Below are positions 49,201 to 57,080 of a stretch of 64,000 nt of DNA, piece by piece. A program made the translations under genes and the position numbers. The DNA lies in NCBI GenBank assembly GCA_000969725.1, contig JXSR01S044002.1; one strand, given 5' to 3'. Under the pieces are notes generated by a model. That model had not been told where the DNA came from. It did not search any database and saw only the letters and a program-made list of their open reading frames with translations. Source of the DNA: Ophiothrix spiculata. Lineage: Eukaryota > Echinodermata > Ophiuroidea > Amphilepidida > Ophiotrichidae. Each line of letters starts with the position of its first letter. The first letter of the stretch is position 1.

Positions 49201-52200
49201 CCCATTACACTCAATGCCCAGTGATGAAGAGTCAGGGACTTTTACTGCTAGACCATGCATGTCCCAACCCACTAATCTGTAGCTTAATATTGGGAAGACA
49301 AGATATGCTATCCTACTAGAATTATAACTTCATTGAGCTTGCCCTAGTTCAAGGAAAGAAGCATTTAACATTTTGTGACATTTTGTGATGAGAATGCAAG
49401 AGAGTCGTATCTGCAATAGCTGCTATTTTTCGTAAATGATGTCCAGTTTCGGATCAGTGGCTCTTCAAAAATGAGAATGAGAGTGCCACCTGAAGAACCA
49501 TTTCAAGAACCACTGACATATGGGAGAGACCTTTTGATTGACTTTTCAAATTCTAGCGACCAGTGGTTACCATATAACATATGGCAGCCATTACAGATAC
49601 AAATTTTTTGCACTCACATGATAAAATATAATGTCCATCAAAAAGAATGATCTTGCAACTCTTCATAGACGCTCCTTTCTAACACTGCAAAGTAAAAACA
49701 TAGTATGTGCATTTATAATTATAAAGCAGAACACGTCTAATTCCACTCCCATGGCAAAAATTTGTATTTACATGTGTTAGCTACAGTAGTTTCTGCCTTA
49801 CATTATGAAAGAGAATCAATCGTCTGCTAATATGTGTAGGATTTTTCCAAGGAAAAAGGAAGTAGCTTGCAATGTATCTGCAATGCACATACTGCATTTT
49901 TACTTTGTTGGGTAGAATAGCTAACCTGTTCCACAGCCTTGTCATGTTCCACATTTCTCTGCAATAGTTCTTCCAAGACTTCGTCATGTTGTACCTCCTG
50001 TTTCTTGATCATCTGTTGCAATTCTTCCACTAATCTCTTATTATGCTGCAGCTGACATACGTCTTGTTGATGCTGCCTCTTCAAGATATCTGCTTCCTCC
50101 TATTGAAATAAAAAATATTTGCAAGATTAAAGATAGTTTAATTAGACCCACTAGCAGTATTCCCGCTAAGGATTTTGACTTTCGCCAAAGCGACATAACA
50201 GGAAAAATACAGCTCGCCATCATCGCCAATTTCGGAAAAGAGTGGTTCAAAAATGAAAACAATTTTCAATATAATCGGAATAAGACTGAAATAAGTGAAC
50301 ACTGTGTATAACCAAAATCCTATTTTTGACCCCGGGGGGCACTCAATGCTGCAGGCATAGCGTAACCTGACCACAATTTTTCAAAATACCCCTAAAGGTT
50401 GATTTTTTCTGAAGCCAAAATATACCCTTTTTCCCCTATTCACACCCTAAATGGTGATTTTACCGTTTTCACACTAGGATTTTAAAAAGTACCGGCGCCT
50501 ATTTCTTTAAAATGGTTGTTTTTGATACACTAAAGGGTGTCACCTGATTCACCCTTCTGTCCTCAAAAACAACCCTTTTCACCTTTTTCTTGGTCACGCT
50601 ATGCCTGCAGCATTATACTTGAGTGGCCCCCGGGTTTTTGACTTTTTTTGTTTTGGAAACCCCTTGCGCCAATTTTTGAGCTTCTGCGTTAGTTTCGCGA
50701 CATACGGGTTTAGCGGGAACACTGCCCAGTAGGCCTTATATAAATCTCAAACTATGTGTGTACGGTATTTGTTTGCTTATTTTCTGAAAACTCTCCACTA
50801 AAGTATGCCCAAGGAAAATGATCATTTTGACTTTTAGGTATCAAAAAACAGAATTTGTATTTCAAAGGGTTAATTTCTCCAAAAAAATATAAATTATCCA
50901 AAAACAATCGAAATTTTATGATTGGGATATTTTAATTTTAACAGAAATATTTAAGTACAATTCCAATGCAGGAGCATCGATGGATTGTGTTGCAAATGTG
51001 AATTTAGTGTTTCTGGAATAACGACCGAATCTTTCCTGAAATGAGGAAAGACTCATTTTCGTAGGTTAAAAAAACAATTTTGCAATTTTCAAGATTTTCC
51101 CCAGATGAAACATATTAGCAGTATCACGTTTGTGACACGTAGCAAGCTTTTGAAAATTTGAACTATAATGACTTCAATTGACCCCTCTGTAACCTTAGAC
51201 ATATGACATTGGGAAAATATTGCAAGATTAGGGAATTATTTTAACCCCTTTATTGTTTTTCCAAATTCTAAAAGCACTGGAAAGAAAAGTTTAGAAAAAC
51301 TGAAAAAAAATTGAGGTGTCAAGTCTATGGGACATTTTTTTTTTTTCAAAGTTTCTGCATTGCATCTTACATCTGTGACCAATGACCCCTAAATGACATT
51401 TAACCCCACTCACATAGGGGTCACATGTGTGCCCCTCACTATGGACTATTGTGTCCAAGTTGCATGGATTTGGTGACAAATGTTTAAGTTTGTGAACAGA
51501 CAGGAGGTACCGATATAGAGAGACAGAAATTCCCATTCCATGATAGACAGGATTTACAATCTATCAAAAAATTGTCTATAACTGAAGAGTGAAGAAACCC
51601 TATAATTGAGAACGGTGTATACTATAGGCAAAAAAATAATTTATTGGACAGTTTAAACGGAAATTCAGAGTGCAGGGCCCCATTGTTGATAAATACAACC
51701 CGTACCATGGATTTTTGTTTAAATTGTCCAATAAATTATTGTTCGGCCTATAGACCAACCTTCATCTTGGCATGCTGTTCCCATTTCTCTTTCTCCAAGG
51801 CTCTGTGCCGCTCAGCCAGCTGTTCAGACTCCATCTGTTTCTGTTCCAGCTCTGTCCTTGTCTCATCCAATTGTTTCATTGTATCAGACAATACATTATC
51901 TAAATCCTAAAAAAATAGATTACAATTTTAAAAACATCAAAAAAGATGTGGAAAGGTTTTAAGGCCTATACAGGGATGCTCAAAGTTGTTGAGGTGCATT
52001 TTTGTACTTTTAGGTATATTGATGGGTGAGTTACCTTCACAAACTAAATGCACCCAATGTTTTGGAAAAGGTTGCCCCAAAAGCACTCAAATTTTGGGTG
52101 CTTTTTGTAAAAAAAAAAAATATGGGTCACAAAATCACACTTTTTGATGTATAGAGATTAGTCAACATTTTGAAGTTTACCATTAAGCATCCAGTACAAT

Positions 52201-55200
52201 TTTTTAACACCCCCGGGTTTGATCCCTAGTTCTATAAAGAACCAGAAAATAAAAATATATTGAAAGTTTTGTTCAATTCTGGCACCTTATTTTCATTTAT
52301 ATGCATTATAATACGTCAATCGGACAAAAATTTGCAAGCATGATAATGACCAGTTTTAATGGATTTCTTTCCAAAAGCTCTATTCCTATGATTCAGAAAG
52401 TGGTCTAGCAAGACTATAGTTGCAGTGGCGTATCTAGAACTGTATGCAAGGGTGGACAAAATGCTGAAAATTTCTCTCTGCTGGTAGTCACAGGAAGTAT
52501 ACTCAATTTTTTCCTGTAACTTTCTTAAAATGTCAAGCAAAAAATTAAAAAAGTTGTACACCTGAAAGAGCACAAGCATATCACAAAAACACATATAATT
52601 TCATAATTACTATTTCAACGCATCTAAAAAAACAAATAATAATAGGGGTTTTATTTGGAACACAGGTTCACTTTTTCTTCTTTTAGTTCATTTTTTTCCC
52701 TTGCCTTCAAAAATGTCTCTCCAATTTTTCAAGGGTACGCATACACAATCCAGGGGTAGGCAAATCGCCCACTTCGCCCACCCCTACATATACCACTAAC
52801 TAGAGTCGTCTATTAATAATCGCTTTATTTTATTATTTAAAAAAAAACACGATTATAGGTTAATAAATGTGCATTTCATACGCGAGTGAAATGAGACAAA
52901 ATCAATGCACGCGCGGTCAATTTTGATGCGTCCAATTCACGAGGCCCGTAGGGGCCGAGTGCATTGGACAGCAATCAAAATTTACCGCAAGTGCATTGAT
53001 TTTGTCTCATTTTACGAGCATTATGGAATGCAAATTTATTAATCTAATTCATACACGACAGAAAAATAATACTGGAACTGTTGTGAAAAGAAATAAGGCC
53101 CGTAATATGACCATCAAAATCCAAAACTTCTCTAAACTAAATAAATAATCACCCAACAAAAACAATGAAACATTCATACGCACTAAACGCCTGCCCGCAA
53201 ACTGGAACACAACACGCGCAGTGCATTGTGAAGATCCACTGCACTCCGCGTACTTTATATCCTTGCGTTCTGATTGGCTAGGTGACACGCGGAGCACACG
53301 CGGAGTGTATGAATTGTATTTAAAGAATGTCATCAGCAGTATTCCTATTTTACAAAATCTTTAATTTCTAAATCTGTGCATGTTGATTTATGCATTGATT
53401 TTTATTCTGTTCTTTAGGGTGATAATATATCTGCTTTCTTCACTTTAGTTTTTAAGTAAATACATAAAAAGTTGTAACTCTAGAATTGCTATGACTCGAT
53501 TAAGGCTGGGGTAGACCCATAACTGACATAAACTGTGTTTGGTTTAGGTGCTCTAACTCTCTTAACTAATCATATAAACCTCAGTTATAAAATTATATAT
53601 TTCTAAAAGTGTTTTTTTATGCTGAACATGATGGTGCTGTCAGTTTTTGACCAAAATGGTCATTTTTGGCAAAAGAATGCCAACACCATATTTTTTGCCC
53701 CCCCCCCCCAAAAAAAAAAAAATCAGGAAAGCCTAACTACAATTTAATTTCATGAAATTTTGACAATTTTATACTTTTTTGGAATCTAAAAACACAAATG
53801 TCTAGGAATGGTTTTGTCAATTTGTTTTTCTTTATATTTGAGAAAATGACAAAAATAGGTAAAAAACCATCATGTTGAGCATCAAAATCTGCTTGTAGAA
53901 ATGTATACCTTTATTATGGATTATATGATTAGTTAGTGTTGACAGTTGTGGATCTACCCCAGCCTTAATACTTTGCTGGCAAAATATTAATGAGGAGTAC
54001 AACAAATAGCATGAGGCCTAAAAAAATTGTTTGATTGGCATAACATAGAAAATAAATAGGGTAGGTAGGTCGGATTTTTTTTTAAAGTTGTATGTTTTAC
54101 ATGCAAGAACACAAAATATACAACACATATACAAAAACATCTTCACTTTTCCTGTAACACATCTTTCATTTGCCATTTTGAATATCCTGCATGCCATATC
54201 TCGGGGCCCCCATGAATCGATTCCCATGAAATTTGGGATTTAGAGGTTTTTTACCATGCATGCTCAAAAAAATAAAAATATTTAGGGTCGGTCGGGTTAC
54301 GCCAATCAAACAATTTTTTAAGGCCTTACGTCAAGTTACCTTCAGGTGGTTCTCCTGATCTATCTTGTTCTCTTCTAGACTCTGAAACAGTCTCTTTAGG
54401 TTAAGGTTTTGCTGAGTAGTCTCCCTCAAAGTCTCGCACACCTGTCGGAAGGCTGACCTGATTTCTGCCAGCTTGTCAGTTTCTTTATCGGTTTCATCAG
54501 AGTCTAACTTCGAACGCTTTTGTTTCAGTGAAGATATTGCAAGCATTTGATCTTCCTGTTGAAATAAAGAGATCAGAATCACTTAAAGGGGCATTGGACA
54601 AGTTCAGCATCATCCCCAAACTTTTCTCCAAACATTTTGAGATTTTTGCATCATTTGAAGTATTAGTGGTATTAATGACAGCATGCAAAGTTTCATTGTC
54701 AAATTCAAACCCTTTATATCAAAATATTTAGATATTCTCTTATGTTTAATTATCATTGTCGACAATGATAAATACCGCCCTCCATAGTTGAATTTCTAGA
54801 ATTGGCCTTTTCAGGAGATCTAATGAAAATTTAAAATTTCTTTTGATTTTTCTGCAATCTATGATGTGAAAGGAATGTTTTACAAACAAATCTTTGGCTC
54901 TTTCTCATTGTATAGCATCGATAAATATGTTTAGAGAATAGCCTCATACCCAAAATCAACAAATAAAATGAAATTCAAATTTTTAACTTTTTTGAAGGTT
55001 TGATCAAAATTTTTCCGATATCTGGTAATTAACTGTTATTTTCTAGCATAGGAAGTGTAAATCATCCGCAAACAAAATTTCAAAATTTTGTCAAATGCCC
55101 CTTTAAATAATAATTCGCCAAATAGTAGACATTGTCTTGGACAGAAGGTCTGTTGATCGCCAGAAAACAGCTCTTGTCCTATGAAGAAAGAATTGAGCAA

Positions 55201-55831
55201 AATACCTCTAATCTATGGTATGATGGCATTTTCAACAACTCACCGTATCTTCTTATACGAGAGCATGATATTGTTGATTTGTGATGAATCCACTGTTGAC
55301 ATTCAAATAAGCGCATCACGCACGGCATAGCATACACAGAGATGCGTTCACGCAGTACACGAAGTCAGCGCACTGTTCATCGCGCAACAGGAACTCATGT
55401 ACGAGCACGGACTGGTGCTTGGGAACAATTGAGAATGGTGAAGCAACAAACATTTTTTCAAACCAGCATTTTGCTTCAAATTCTGCTGAATAATTTTATG
55501 AAGATGAGTTTCTGTTAAATTGAAACATGAAGAATTTCTTTCAAACGTTTTCAGGAAAATTGTTGTTGTTCAATGTGAAAAATTCAAACACGCTACAAAG
55601 TGGCTCATCGTAAATCAACAAGGACGAATTATTGTTGATTTGTGATGAACAACTCTGTAGCGTGTTTGAAACCCTACGGTAATTAATTTATTGCCTATAT
55701 ATCTACCTGCAGTCTGTGTATGGTATGTTGGCTCTCTTCTCTCAGATGCTCCAGTTCCTTTCTCAGAGTCCCTTCTACGGTGATCAGGTCACTGCACTTT
55801 TTTTGCAGCGCAGACAGCTGGTGGATTTTAT
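28400..55831 (-). CDS. Long coiled-coil protein, 15 exons, 5' end missing
   Basis: I do not recognise the family. Fifteen exons with GT/AG ends join in one frame across all 14 junctions and encode 899 residues plus TAG at 28400-28402. The product is almost entirely charged, Gln/Glu/Lys-rich heptad sequence with Leu spacing, as in centrosomal, spindle or vesicle-tether rods. There is no membrane segment or catalytic motif. The last exon is not coiled coil: it is basic (PKRPEVMMPLKQYNATKVG) and could carry a nuclear signal. Five neighbouring exons (40723-48165) are duplicates of one another. The first exon seen starts mid-codon, so at least one more lies above 55831, either before the LGR gene or beyond the window. 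If beyond, the LGR would be nested in an intron on the opposite strand. Confidence 0.85.
28566..28760. mobile_element. Foldback element Y, copy 2, full ends
   Basis: Ends tagaccatatcgataattga / tcaattatcgatatggtcta; same core as copy 1 (cagaatcggacggggaa). Sits 25 bp upstream of the last coiled-coil exon. Confidence 0.9.
29147..29681. mobile_element. TTAA MITE family D (535 bp)
   Basis: Ends ttaaaggcaatagccacg and cgtggctaatgcctttaa. A related single end (ttaaaggggcaattcatg) is at 31887. Confidence 0.85.
29899..29976 (-). CDS. Coiled-coil gene exon (25 full codons)
   Basis: Acceptor tgtttcag, donor gtgagt. Only one frame is open: NGQNSELLELRDSSGKLATD then IQLLL, ending AC of a Thr codon. 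Phase agrees with both neighbours. Confidence 0.8.
30256..30468. mobile_element. hAT-type MITE family F, copy 1
   Basis: Terminal inverted repeats cagtgtttccgctaagg / ccttagcggaaacactg. Flanks ttaatgaa and ctaatgaa are an 8-bp target duplication with 7 of 8 matching, as hAT transposases make. Confidence 0.9.
30727..30821 (-). CDS. Coiled-coil gene exon (31 codons)
   Basis: Acceptor tttaatcag, donor gtaagc. It encodes LLLLKEKELYRDLNQNIFHH to SSSLYSL, ending in two bases of a Ser codon. Short, but in phase on both sides. Confidence 0.82.
31270..31470 (+). mobile_element. tRNA-derived SINE family 4
   Basis: A box ttggtgcagcggtagt, B box gggttcgagtccccc, then tctccgggtactccggtc, a central motif that recurs in SINEs of several animal groups. 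Confidence 0.82.
31568..31771 (-). CDS. Coiled-coil gene exon (68 codons)
   Basis: Acceptor tcatacag, donor gtagag; phase 0-0. It encodes AISVVEKYEECYKEDAEIKQ to NRKLVAESQEK. Confidence 0.88.
31850..32408. mobile_element. Composite inverted-repeat element E
   Basis: Outer inverted repeat tgagtgcaagaaagccgt / acaactttcttgcactgac. Inside is an inner hairpin (32219-32307; cagtggctcttgaaatgg arms) and a TTAA family-D-like end at 31887. The second copy is 49386-49628. Confidence 0.75.
32712..33164. mobile_element. MITE family P, copy 3, with nested insertion
   Basis: Ends gggccaaaacgtagccg / ggccgactatatggtttggc. The middle is interrupted around 32896-32996 by a smaller element with ends aactggttcacg / cgtgaaccagtt. 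Confidence 0.8.
33617..33883. mobile_element. MITE family I, copy 2
   Basis: Ends gggaccattcacaaacac / gtgtttgtgaatggtccc with ttgtaaggggg next to each; 267 bp. Confidence 0.88.
34030..34200 (+). repeat. Interspersed repeat, second copy of 21710-21885
   Basis: Same order of shared phrases as at 21710-21885; no clear ends. Confidence 0.75.
34354..34631. mobile_element. MITE family P, copy 2
   Basis: Ends gggccaaaccacagtctg / ggccgactatgttttggccc; interior matches copy 1 (gcaaaattttatttggtctc). Confidence 0.87.
34632..35710. other. Intron of the coiled-coil gene, nothing recognised
   Basis: Contains a small tcgac-rich stretch (35370-35460), otherwise unique-looking AT-rich sequence. Confidence 0.5.
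35711..35948 (-). CDS. Coiled-coil gene exon (79 full codons)
   Basis: Acceptor aatttcag, donor gtaaaa. It encodes KNAGLEKKIQALENQLTDNK to KQGLTDQLTE. It joins the 39686 exon in phase although the N run lies between them, so no exon is needed inside the gap. A TTAA MITE starts 30 bp upstream of the acceptor. Confidence 0.9.
35978..36519 (+). mobile_element. TTAA MITE family A, copy 2
   Basis: Same orientation as copy 1. Right end ccaatgcccctttaa. Starts 30 bp upstream of the acceptor of exon 35711-35948. Confidence 0.88.
36808..37120. mobile_element. Foldback MITE U
   Basis: Arms of ~90 bp: attgtttgagaaagtcaaga / tcttgactttctcaaacaat, then cagttttaacctgtcctaaa / tttaggacaggttaaaactg. Confidence 0.9.
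37930..38545. repeat. TGACCT/AGGTCA-rich repeat
   Basis: Dense run of tgacct and aggtca half-sites in both orientations, with a twice-repeated phrase about 'gctatccatggtc..agtttaatccatgc'. It resembles degenerate interspersed repeats; smaller related stretches are at 8430-8720 and 51340-51520. Confidence 0.75.
38787..39501. other. Assembly gap (715 N)
   Basis: Run of N inside an intron of the coiled-coil gene. Both flanks carry accgtaaaccggggtgac-type sequence in opposite orientation (38,682 and 39,650), so the gap probably holds a repeat that did not assemble. Confidence 0.99.
39686..39947 (-). CDS. Coiled-coil gene exon (86 full codons)
   Basis: Acceptor aattcacag, donor gtgagt. It encodes LKSATTELTKRDCQIENLRQ to TVRMLEDEK, ending with two bases of a Lys codon that the exon at 35711-35948 completes. 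Confidence 0.9.
40023..40278 (+). mobile_element. tRNA-derived SINE family 2 with (ATTG)n tail
   Basis: A box agcagttagagcaca, B box gggttcgagtctcgg; body ttgggcaagaaactttact; ends in a (gatt)n/(gatc) microsatellite. Confidence 0.85.
40452..40700 (+). repeat. Interspersed repeat S, copy 3 (5' truncated)
   Basis: Matches the right ~250 bp of copies 1 and 2, ending caaggtttatagagta about 23 bp from the donor of exon 40723-40921. Confidence 0.82.
40723..40921 (-). CDS. Duplicated coiled-coil exon, diverged copy 5
   Basis: Acceptor ttttgtag, donor gtaagg; starts in phase 0 and ends after one base of an Asp codon. VNQSTACIQELQMKLVQIGA aligns with the start of copies 1-4, and the central LESQLQ..M..ENQKL pattern is shared. 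The C-terminal third differs. Confidence 0.88.
41897..42063. mobile_element. MITE T
   Basis: Ends ggcccgtattccagaaagg / ttttttgaatacgggcc; tat on both sides; 167 bp. Confidence 0.9.
42426..42638 (-). CDS. Duplicated coiled-coil exon, copy 4 (71 codons), weak donor
   Basis: Acceptor gttcttag; phase 0-0. It encodes IQQSAACMQEVKAQLNQINT to EKDRCYN. At the position where copies 1 and 3 read AAG then gtaaat, this copy reads AAT then gtgaac, a clearly poorer donor. The exon length is a multiple of three, so skipping it would keep the frame. Confidence 0.78.
42670..42846 (-). mobile_element. tRNA-derived SINE family 2, copy 2
   Basis: Reverse orientation: (atca)n tail first, then taaagtttcttgcccat and B box as ggggctcaaacccac. 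Confidence 0.83.
43270..43540 (+). mobile_element. tRNA-derived SINE family 1, copy 2
   Basis: Same body (gagcaagatacttaccctc, atgtgctcctct, ggtgatccccttac); the head is decayed. Ends about 12 bp from exon 43552-43752. Confidence 0.83.
43552..43752 (-). CDS. Duplicated coiled-coil exon, copy 3 (67 codons)
   Basis: Acceptor atacttag, donor gtaaat; phase 0-0. It encodes IHQIQELQAQLTQNNTDRER to KDRCDK, lacking four codons after IHQ compared with copy 1. A SINE ends about 12 bp past its donor. Confidence 0.88.
43840..45430. repeat. Inverted minisatellite array (28- and 33-bp units)
   Basis: Roughly 12 units run in one orientation at 43840-44190 and about 40 in the opposite orientation at 44196-45430. 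Units alternate between a 28-bp type (gtcattgaaggctcatgtc + ttgagtcaa) and a 33-bp type with caaatcaagatga. The array lies in the intron between duplicated exon copies 2 and 3, ending close to the copy-2 donor. Open frames through it are artefacts. Confidence 0.95.
45452..45646 (-). CDS. Duplicated coiled-coil exon, copy 2 (65 codons)
   Basis: Acceptor attctgtag, donor gtaaat; phase 0-0. It encodes VQQSSCMQELQMQLTRLNID to KEQEAEK. Relative to copy 1 it lacks one codon near the start and the five codons of the DRC region near the end, both in frame. The minisatellite ends just beyond its donor. Confidence 0.88.
45863..46205. mobile_element. TTAA MITE family C
   Basis: Ends ttaaagcaatattataa and ttatagtattgctttaa. 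Its interior (ggtttg, ataccctccaaatgattt, gatccagaatttaattc) recurs at 56880-57070. Confidence 0.85.
46202..46640. mobile_element. TTAA MITE family B, truncated copy
   Basis: Left end ttaaggctggggtagacc and matching interior (ttgaccaaaaatgtcaat); no right end found. Its TTAA is shared with the end of the family C element at 45863. Confidence 0.75.
46679..46839. repeat. Foldback element M with GC-rich ends
   Basis: Ends atgtgtaccgccgcggcaaa / tttgccgcggcggtacacat; inner arms agcatatctaatgtat / tacatcagatatgct. Near-perfect palindrome of about 160 bp. Confidence 0.9.
46896..47080. mobile_element. hAT-type MITE family F, copy 2 (right end decayed)
   Basis: Starts cagtgtttccgctaagg and continues in the opposite orientation to copy 1 (gagcttgcgccaattcg, gagctgtggctgaaaatt); no clean right end. 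Confidence 0.82.
47204..47300 (+). repeat. Interspersed repeat Z fragment
   Basis: tctgcccaacaaagtaaaaa ... actacttccttttccc. Related copies at 18545-18830, 49680-49780 and, reversed, at 49815-49920 and 47860-47945. Confidence 0.75.
47338..47640. mobile_element. MITE O
   Basis: Ends atatatagatttctgtcctc / atgacaaaaatctatatat and inner tgattggttaa / ttaaccaacca. Confidence 0.75.
47652..47817. repeat. Foldback element N
   Basis: Arms gaatattgactgctttt / aaagcagtcaatatttg, ggggcatggtt / aaccataccc and gatatgccc-type inner arms. Confidence 0.85.
47953..48165 (-). CDS. Duplicated coiled-coil exon, copy 1 (71 codons)
   Basis: Acceptor attcttag, donor gtaaat; phase 0-0. It encodes IQQSTACIQELQVELTQINT, then LESQLQQLLMENQQLKTAL and ends EAEKDRCDK. 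It is the most complete member of the duplicated set. Confidence 0.9.
48955..49270 (-). mobile_element. tRNA-derived SINE family 1, copy 3
   Basis: Reverse orientation: ggtcggagtgcccaatctc, gtaagtatcttgctcaagg, B box as accagattcaaacccat. Confidence 0.85.
49386..49628. mobile_element. Inverted-repeat element E, shorter copy
   Basis: Outer ends tgagaatgcaagagagtcg / tttttgcactcacatgat and the same inner cagtggctctt / aagaaccactgacat pair as 31850-32408. Confidence 0.75.
49680..49920. repeat. Inverted pair of repeat Z
   Basis: A forward fragment (cactgcaaagtaaaaacata) and a reverse one (aaaaaggaagtagcttgcaa ... actttgttgggtagaat) whose end is about 8 bp from the donor of exon 49926-50099. Confidence 0.75.
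49926..50099 (-). CDS. Coiled-coil gene exon (58 codons)
   Basis: Acceptor tttcaatag, donor gttagc; phase 0-0. It encodes EEADILKRQHQQDVCQLQHN to EELLQRNVEHDKAVEQ. Confidence 0.87.
50155..50724. mobile_element. hAT-type MITE family F, copy 3, with nested element
   Basis: Ends cagtattcccgctaagg / tttagcgggaacactg. Flanks cccactag and cccagtag (7 of 8). Interrupted by the element at 50331-50634. Confidence 0.88.
50331..50634. mobile_element. Nested MITE inside family F copy 3
   Basis: Inverted ends cccggggggcactcaatg / cttgagtggcccccggg, with exact 8-bp flanks tttttgac on both sides (50323-50330 and 50635-50642). The TSD length fits a hAT-like element. Confidence 0.9.
50733..51621. other. Intron of the coiled-coil gene
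   Basis: Only a 'tgacccct/ggggtca' type repeat at about 51340-51520 (reverse relative of 8430-8720) is recognised. Confidence 0.5.
51622..51754. mobile_element. Foldback MITE V, copy 1
   Basis: Ends ctataggcaaaaaaataatt / aattattgttcggcctatag. Its end is about 5 bp from the donor of exon 51760-51906. Confidence 0.87.
51760..51906 (-). CDS. Coiled-coil gene exon (49 codons)
   Basis: Acceptor ttttttag, donor gttggt; phase 0-0. It encodes DLDNVLSDTMKQLDETRTEL to EKWEQHAKMK. The donor is non-optimal, and a foldback repeat begins about 5 bp after the exon end. Confidence 0.86.
52426..52797. mobile_element. Possible hAT-like MITE
   Basis: Ends cagtggcgtatctag and cccctacatataccact give short imperfect inverted termini; no clear target duplication. 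Confidence 0.5.
52830..53335. mobile_element. Element Q, copy 2
   Basis: Reverse copy of 10620-11047; it holds an additional full palindrome around gaggcccgtaggggccgag and agacaaaatcaatgcac. Confidence 0.87.
53500..53968. mobile_element. TTAA MITE family B, complete
   Basis: Ends ttaaggctggggtagacc and ggatctaccccagccttaa, with an internal poly-C/poly-A tract. TTAA at both ends. Confidence 0.88.
54014..54327. mobile_element. MITE W
   Basis: Ends aggcctaaaaaaattgtttg / caaacaattttttaaggcct with attggcataac / gttacgccaat next to them. Ends about 12 bp beyond the donor of exon 54340-54555. A related stretch is at 16050-16140. Confidence 0.85.
54340..54555 (-). CDS. Coiled-coil gene exon (72 codons)
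   Basis: Acceptor tttcaacag, donor gtaact; phase 0 at both ends. It runs EDQMLAISSLKQKRSK to LEENKIDQENHLK. A TTAA-flanked MITE starts 28 bp upstream of the acceptor, and another MITE ends about 12 bp past the donor. Confidence 0.88.
54583..55106 (-). mobile_element. TTAA MITE family A, copy 3
   Basis: Clean terminal inverted repeats: ttaaaggggcattggac and gtcaaatgcccctttaa. Starts 28 bp upstream of the acceptor of exon 54340-54555. Confidence 0.9.
55594..55671. repeat. Foldback hairpin
   Basis: Arms ttcaaacacgctacaaag / ctgtagcgtgtttgaa, with catcgtaaatcaaca / tgttgatttgtgatg inside. Confidence 0.87.
55707..55831 (-). CDS. Coiled-coil gene, most 5' exon seen
   Basis: Minus-strand acceptor cctttgcag, donor gtagat. 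It starts with two bases of a split codon, then KIHQLSALQKKCSDL and a heptad-rich run to HRLQ, ending in phase 0. Only this frame is open. Confidence 0.8.
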
Positions 55832-56055
55832 CTGCAAAGGTGCATATAGAATACTAAGTCATGCAATTATACCGACCCCTATTGTATGTGCATCTGATTC
55901 ATGAATGCAACAATTTCACACGCATCTGTGTCTATGCTTACGCCCCGAAGTAATTGGTCACTGAAGGACCATAGTTTTAACCAGTGATCTTCAAGTCAGT
56001 ATACATGTATTACCGCACTGGTGATCAAATATTAATTAATGATTGGACTGATAAC

Positions 56056-56300
56056 ATTGGCGTAGCCAGGGGGGTGCGGAAGGGGCGCGCGCACCAAGGG
56101 GTCTATACAAAAAATGGAAAAAATAAACGTAAAACAATAGGAAAACAATGAAAAAGGATGCAGTAGTCCTAAATACTGCTAATAATACATTTGGCGACCC
56201 GTCCAATACAGGCAGGTAGCCCTAGTGAACCCTGGATCCGTCGCCATTTTGGACTAGGTTTTTTTTGCGCACCCCGGAGTATTCAATCCTGGCTACGCAT
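56056..56300. mobile_element. MITE with 'tggcgtagccagg' ends
   Basis: Inverted ends attggcgtagccaggg / cctggctacgcat; ~245 bp with a GC-rich left part (gcgcgcgcaccaag). Confidence 0.8.
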
Positions 56301-56869
56301 ATGGATAATCAGATAATCAATCAACAACAGTATATGACTGTACAAGATGAACAAGATGCGGTGAGTTTCAAAACACGACTTTCCAAGAATTTCCGAAGCT
56401 GATTTTACACTTTCCGGCAATTGCCGACAGAAGTGACTCTTCAACACAATACCCAGAATGTTAAGTTCGCATTCTCGTTAACTGGTTGCGTACAAATTCG
56501 AACTTGTAATTAGCGTTACCACTGACGAGTCACTTTTGGTGTGATCGCCCTGATGTGACTTGAAATCTTAAGCTTAATCAGCCGATTTCAAATGGAAATT
56601 TCACTTTTTGTGTCGGTGAGCCTATGATACCATCAGCCAAAATTGTTCAGAATTAATGTATCTAATAATGTATGGGTCTGGTTCTATTTAATTTTCACTT
56701 TTATTGGATTGAAATGCGACAGAATTTTTGGAAAAATTTGTTGACGACAAAATCATGCATACATAATGAGCTTGTACATGATTGGTTGAAAAAATGGCCA
56801 TGTGATCAATGTTCCGGAGATATCCGAATGGGATTTTGAAAAGGTCTATACTATAAGTATAAGATGCTA

Positions 56870-57080
56870 CAAACAGAGTGCCCCCTATGAGTTTTGATTT
56901 TTTTTTTGACTGATTGGGTTTGGCTTTGGTAGATATTGATAACCTCCAAATGATTTGACCTAAAGTTCCATGATTTATTAGATATATGGCAATTTGTTGA
57001 ATTCAATTCACGATCCTGAATTTAATTCTACAAGTATTAGTATAGGAAAGTGTATATATGCATTTGATGCATTTGCGGCA
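56870..57080. repeat. Family C related fragment
   Basis: Matches the interior of 45863-46205 over about 190 bp (tcctgaatttaattctac, aacctccaaatgatttgac); no ends recognised. Confidence 0.7.

Noticed and set aside
49926-50099. Sixth member of the duplicated exon set
   Set aside because: Same phase and a shared repeat at the donor, but the protein similarity is only general heptad bias; kept as a question under findings.
28400-55831. Assignment of the coiled-coil gene to CIP2A
   Set aside because: A short resemblance (QHN..L, ELLQRN) to the CIP2A rod exists from memory, but it is within coiled-coil noise, and the basic C-terminal exon and duplicated exons do not fit.
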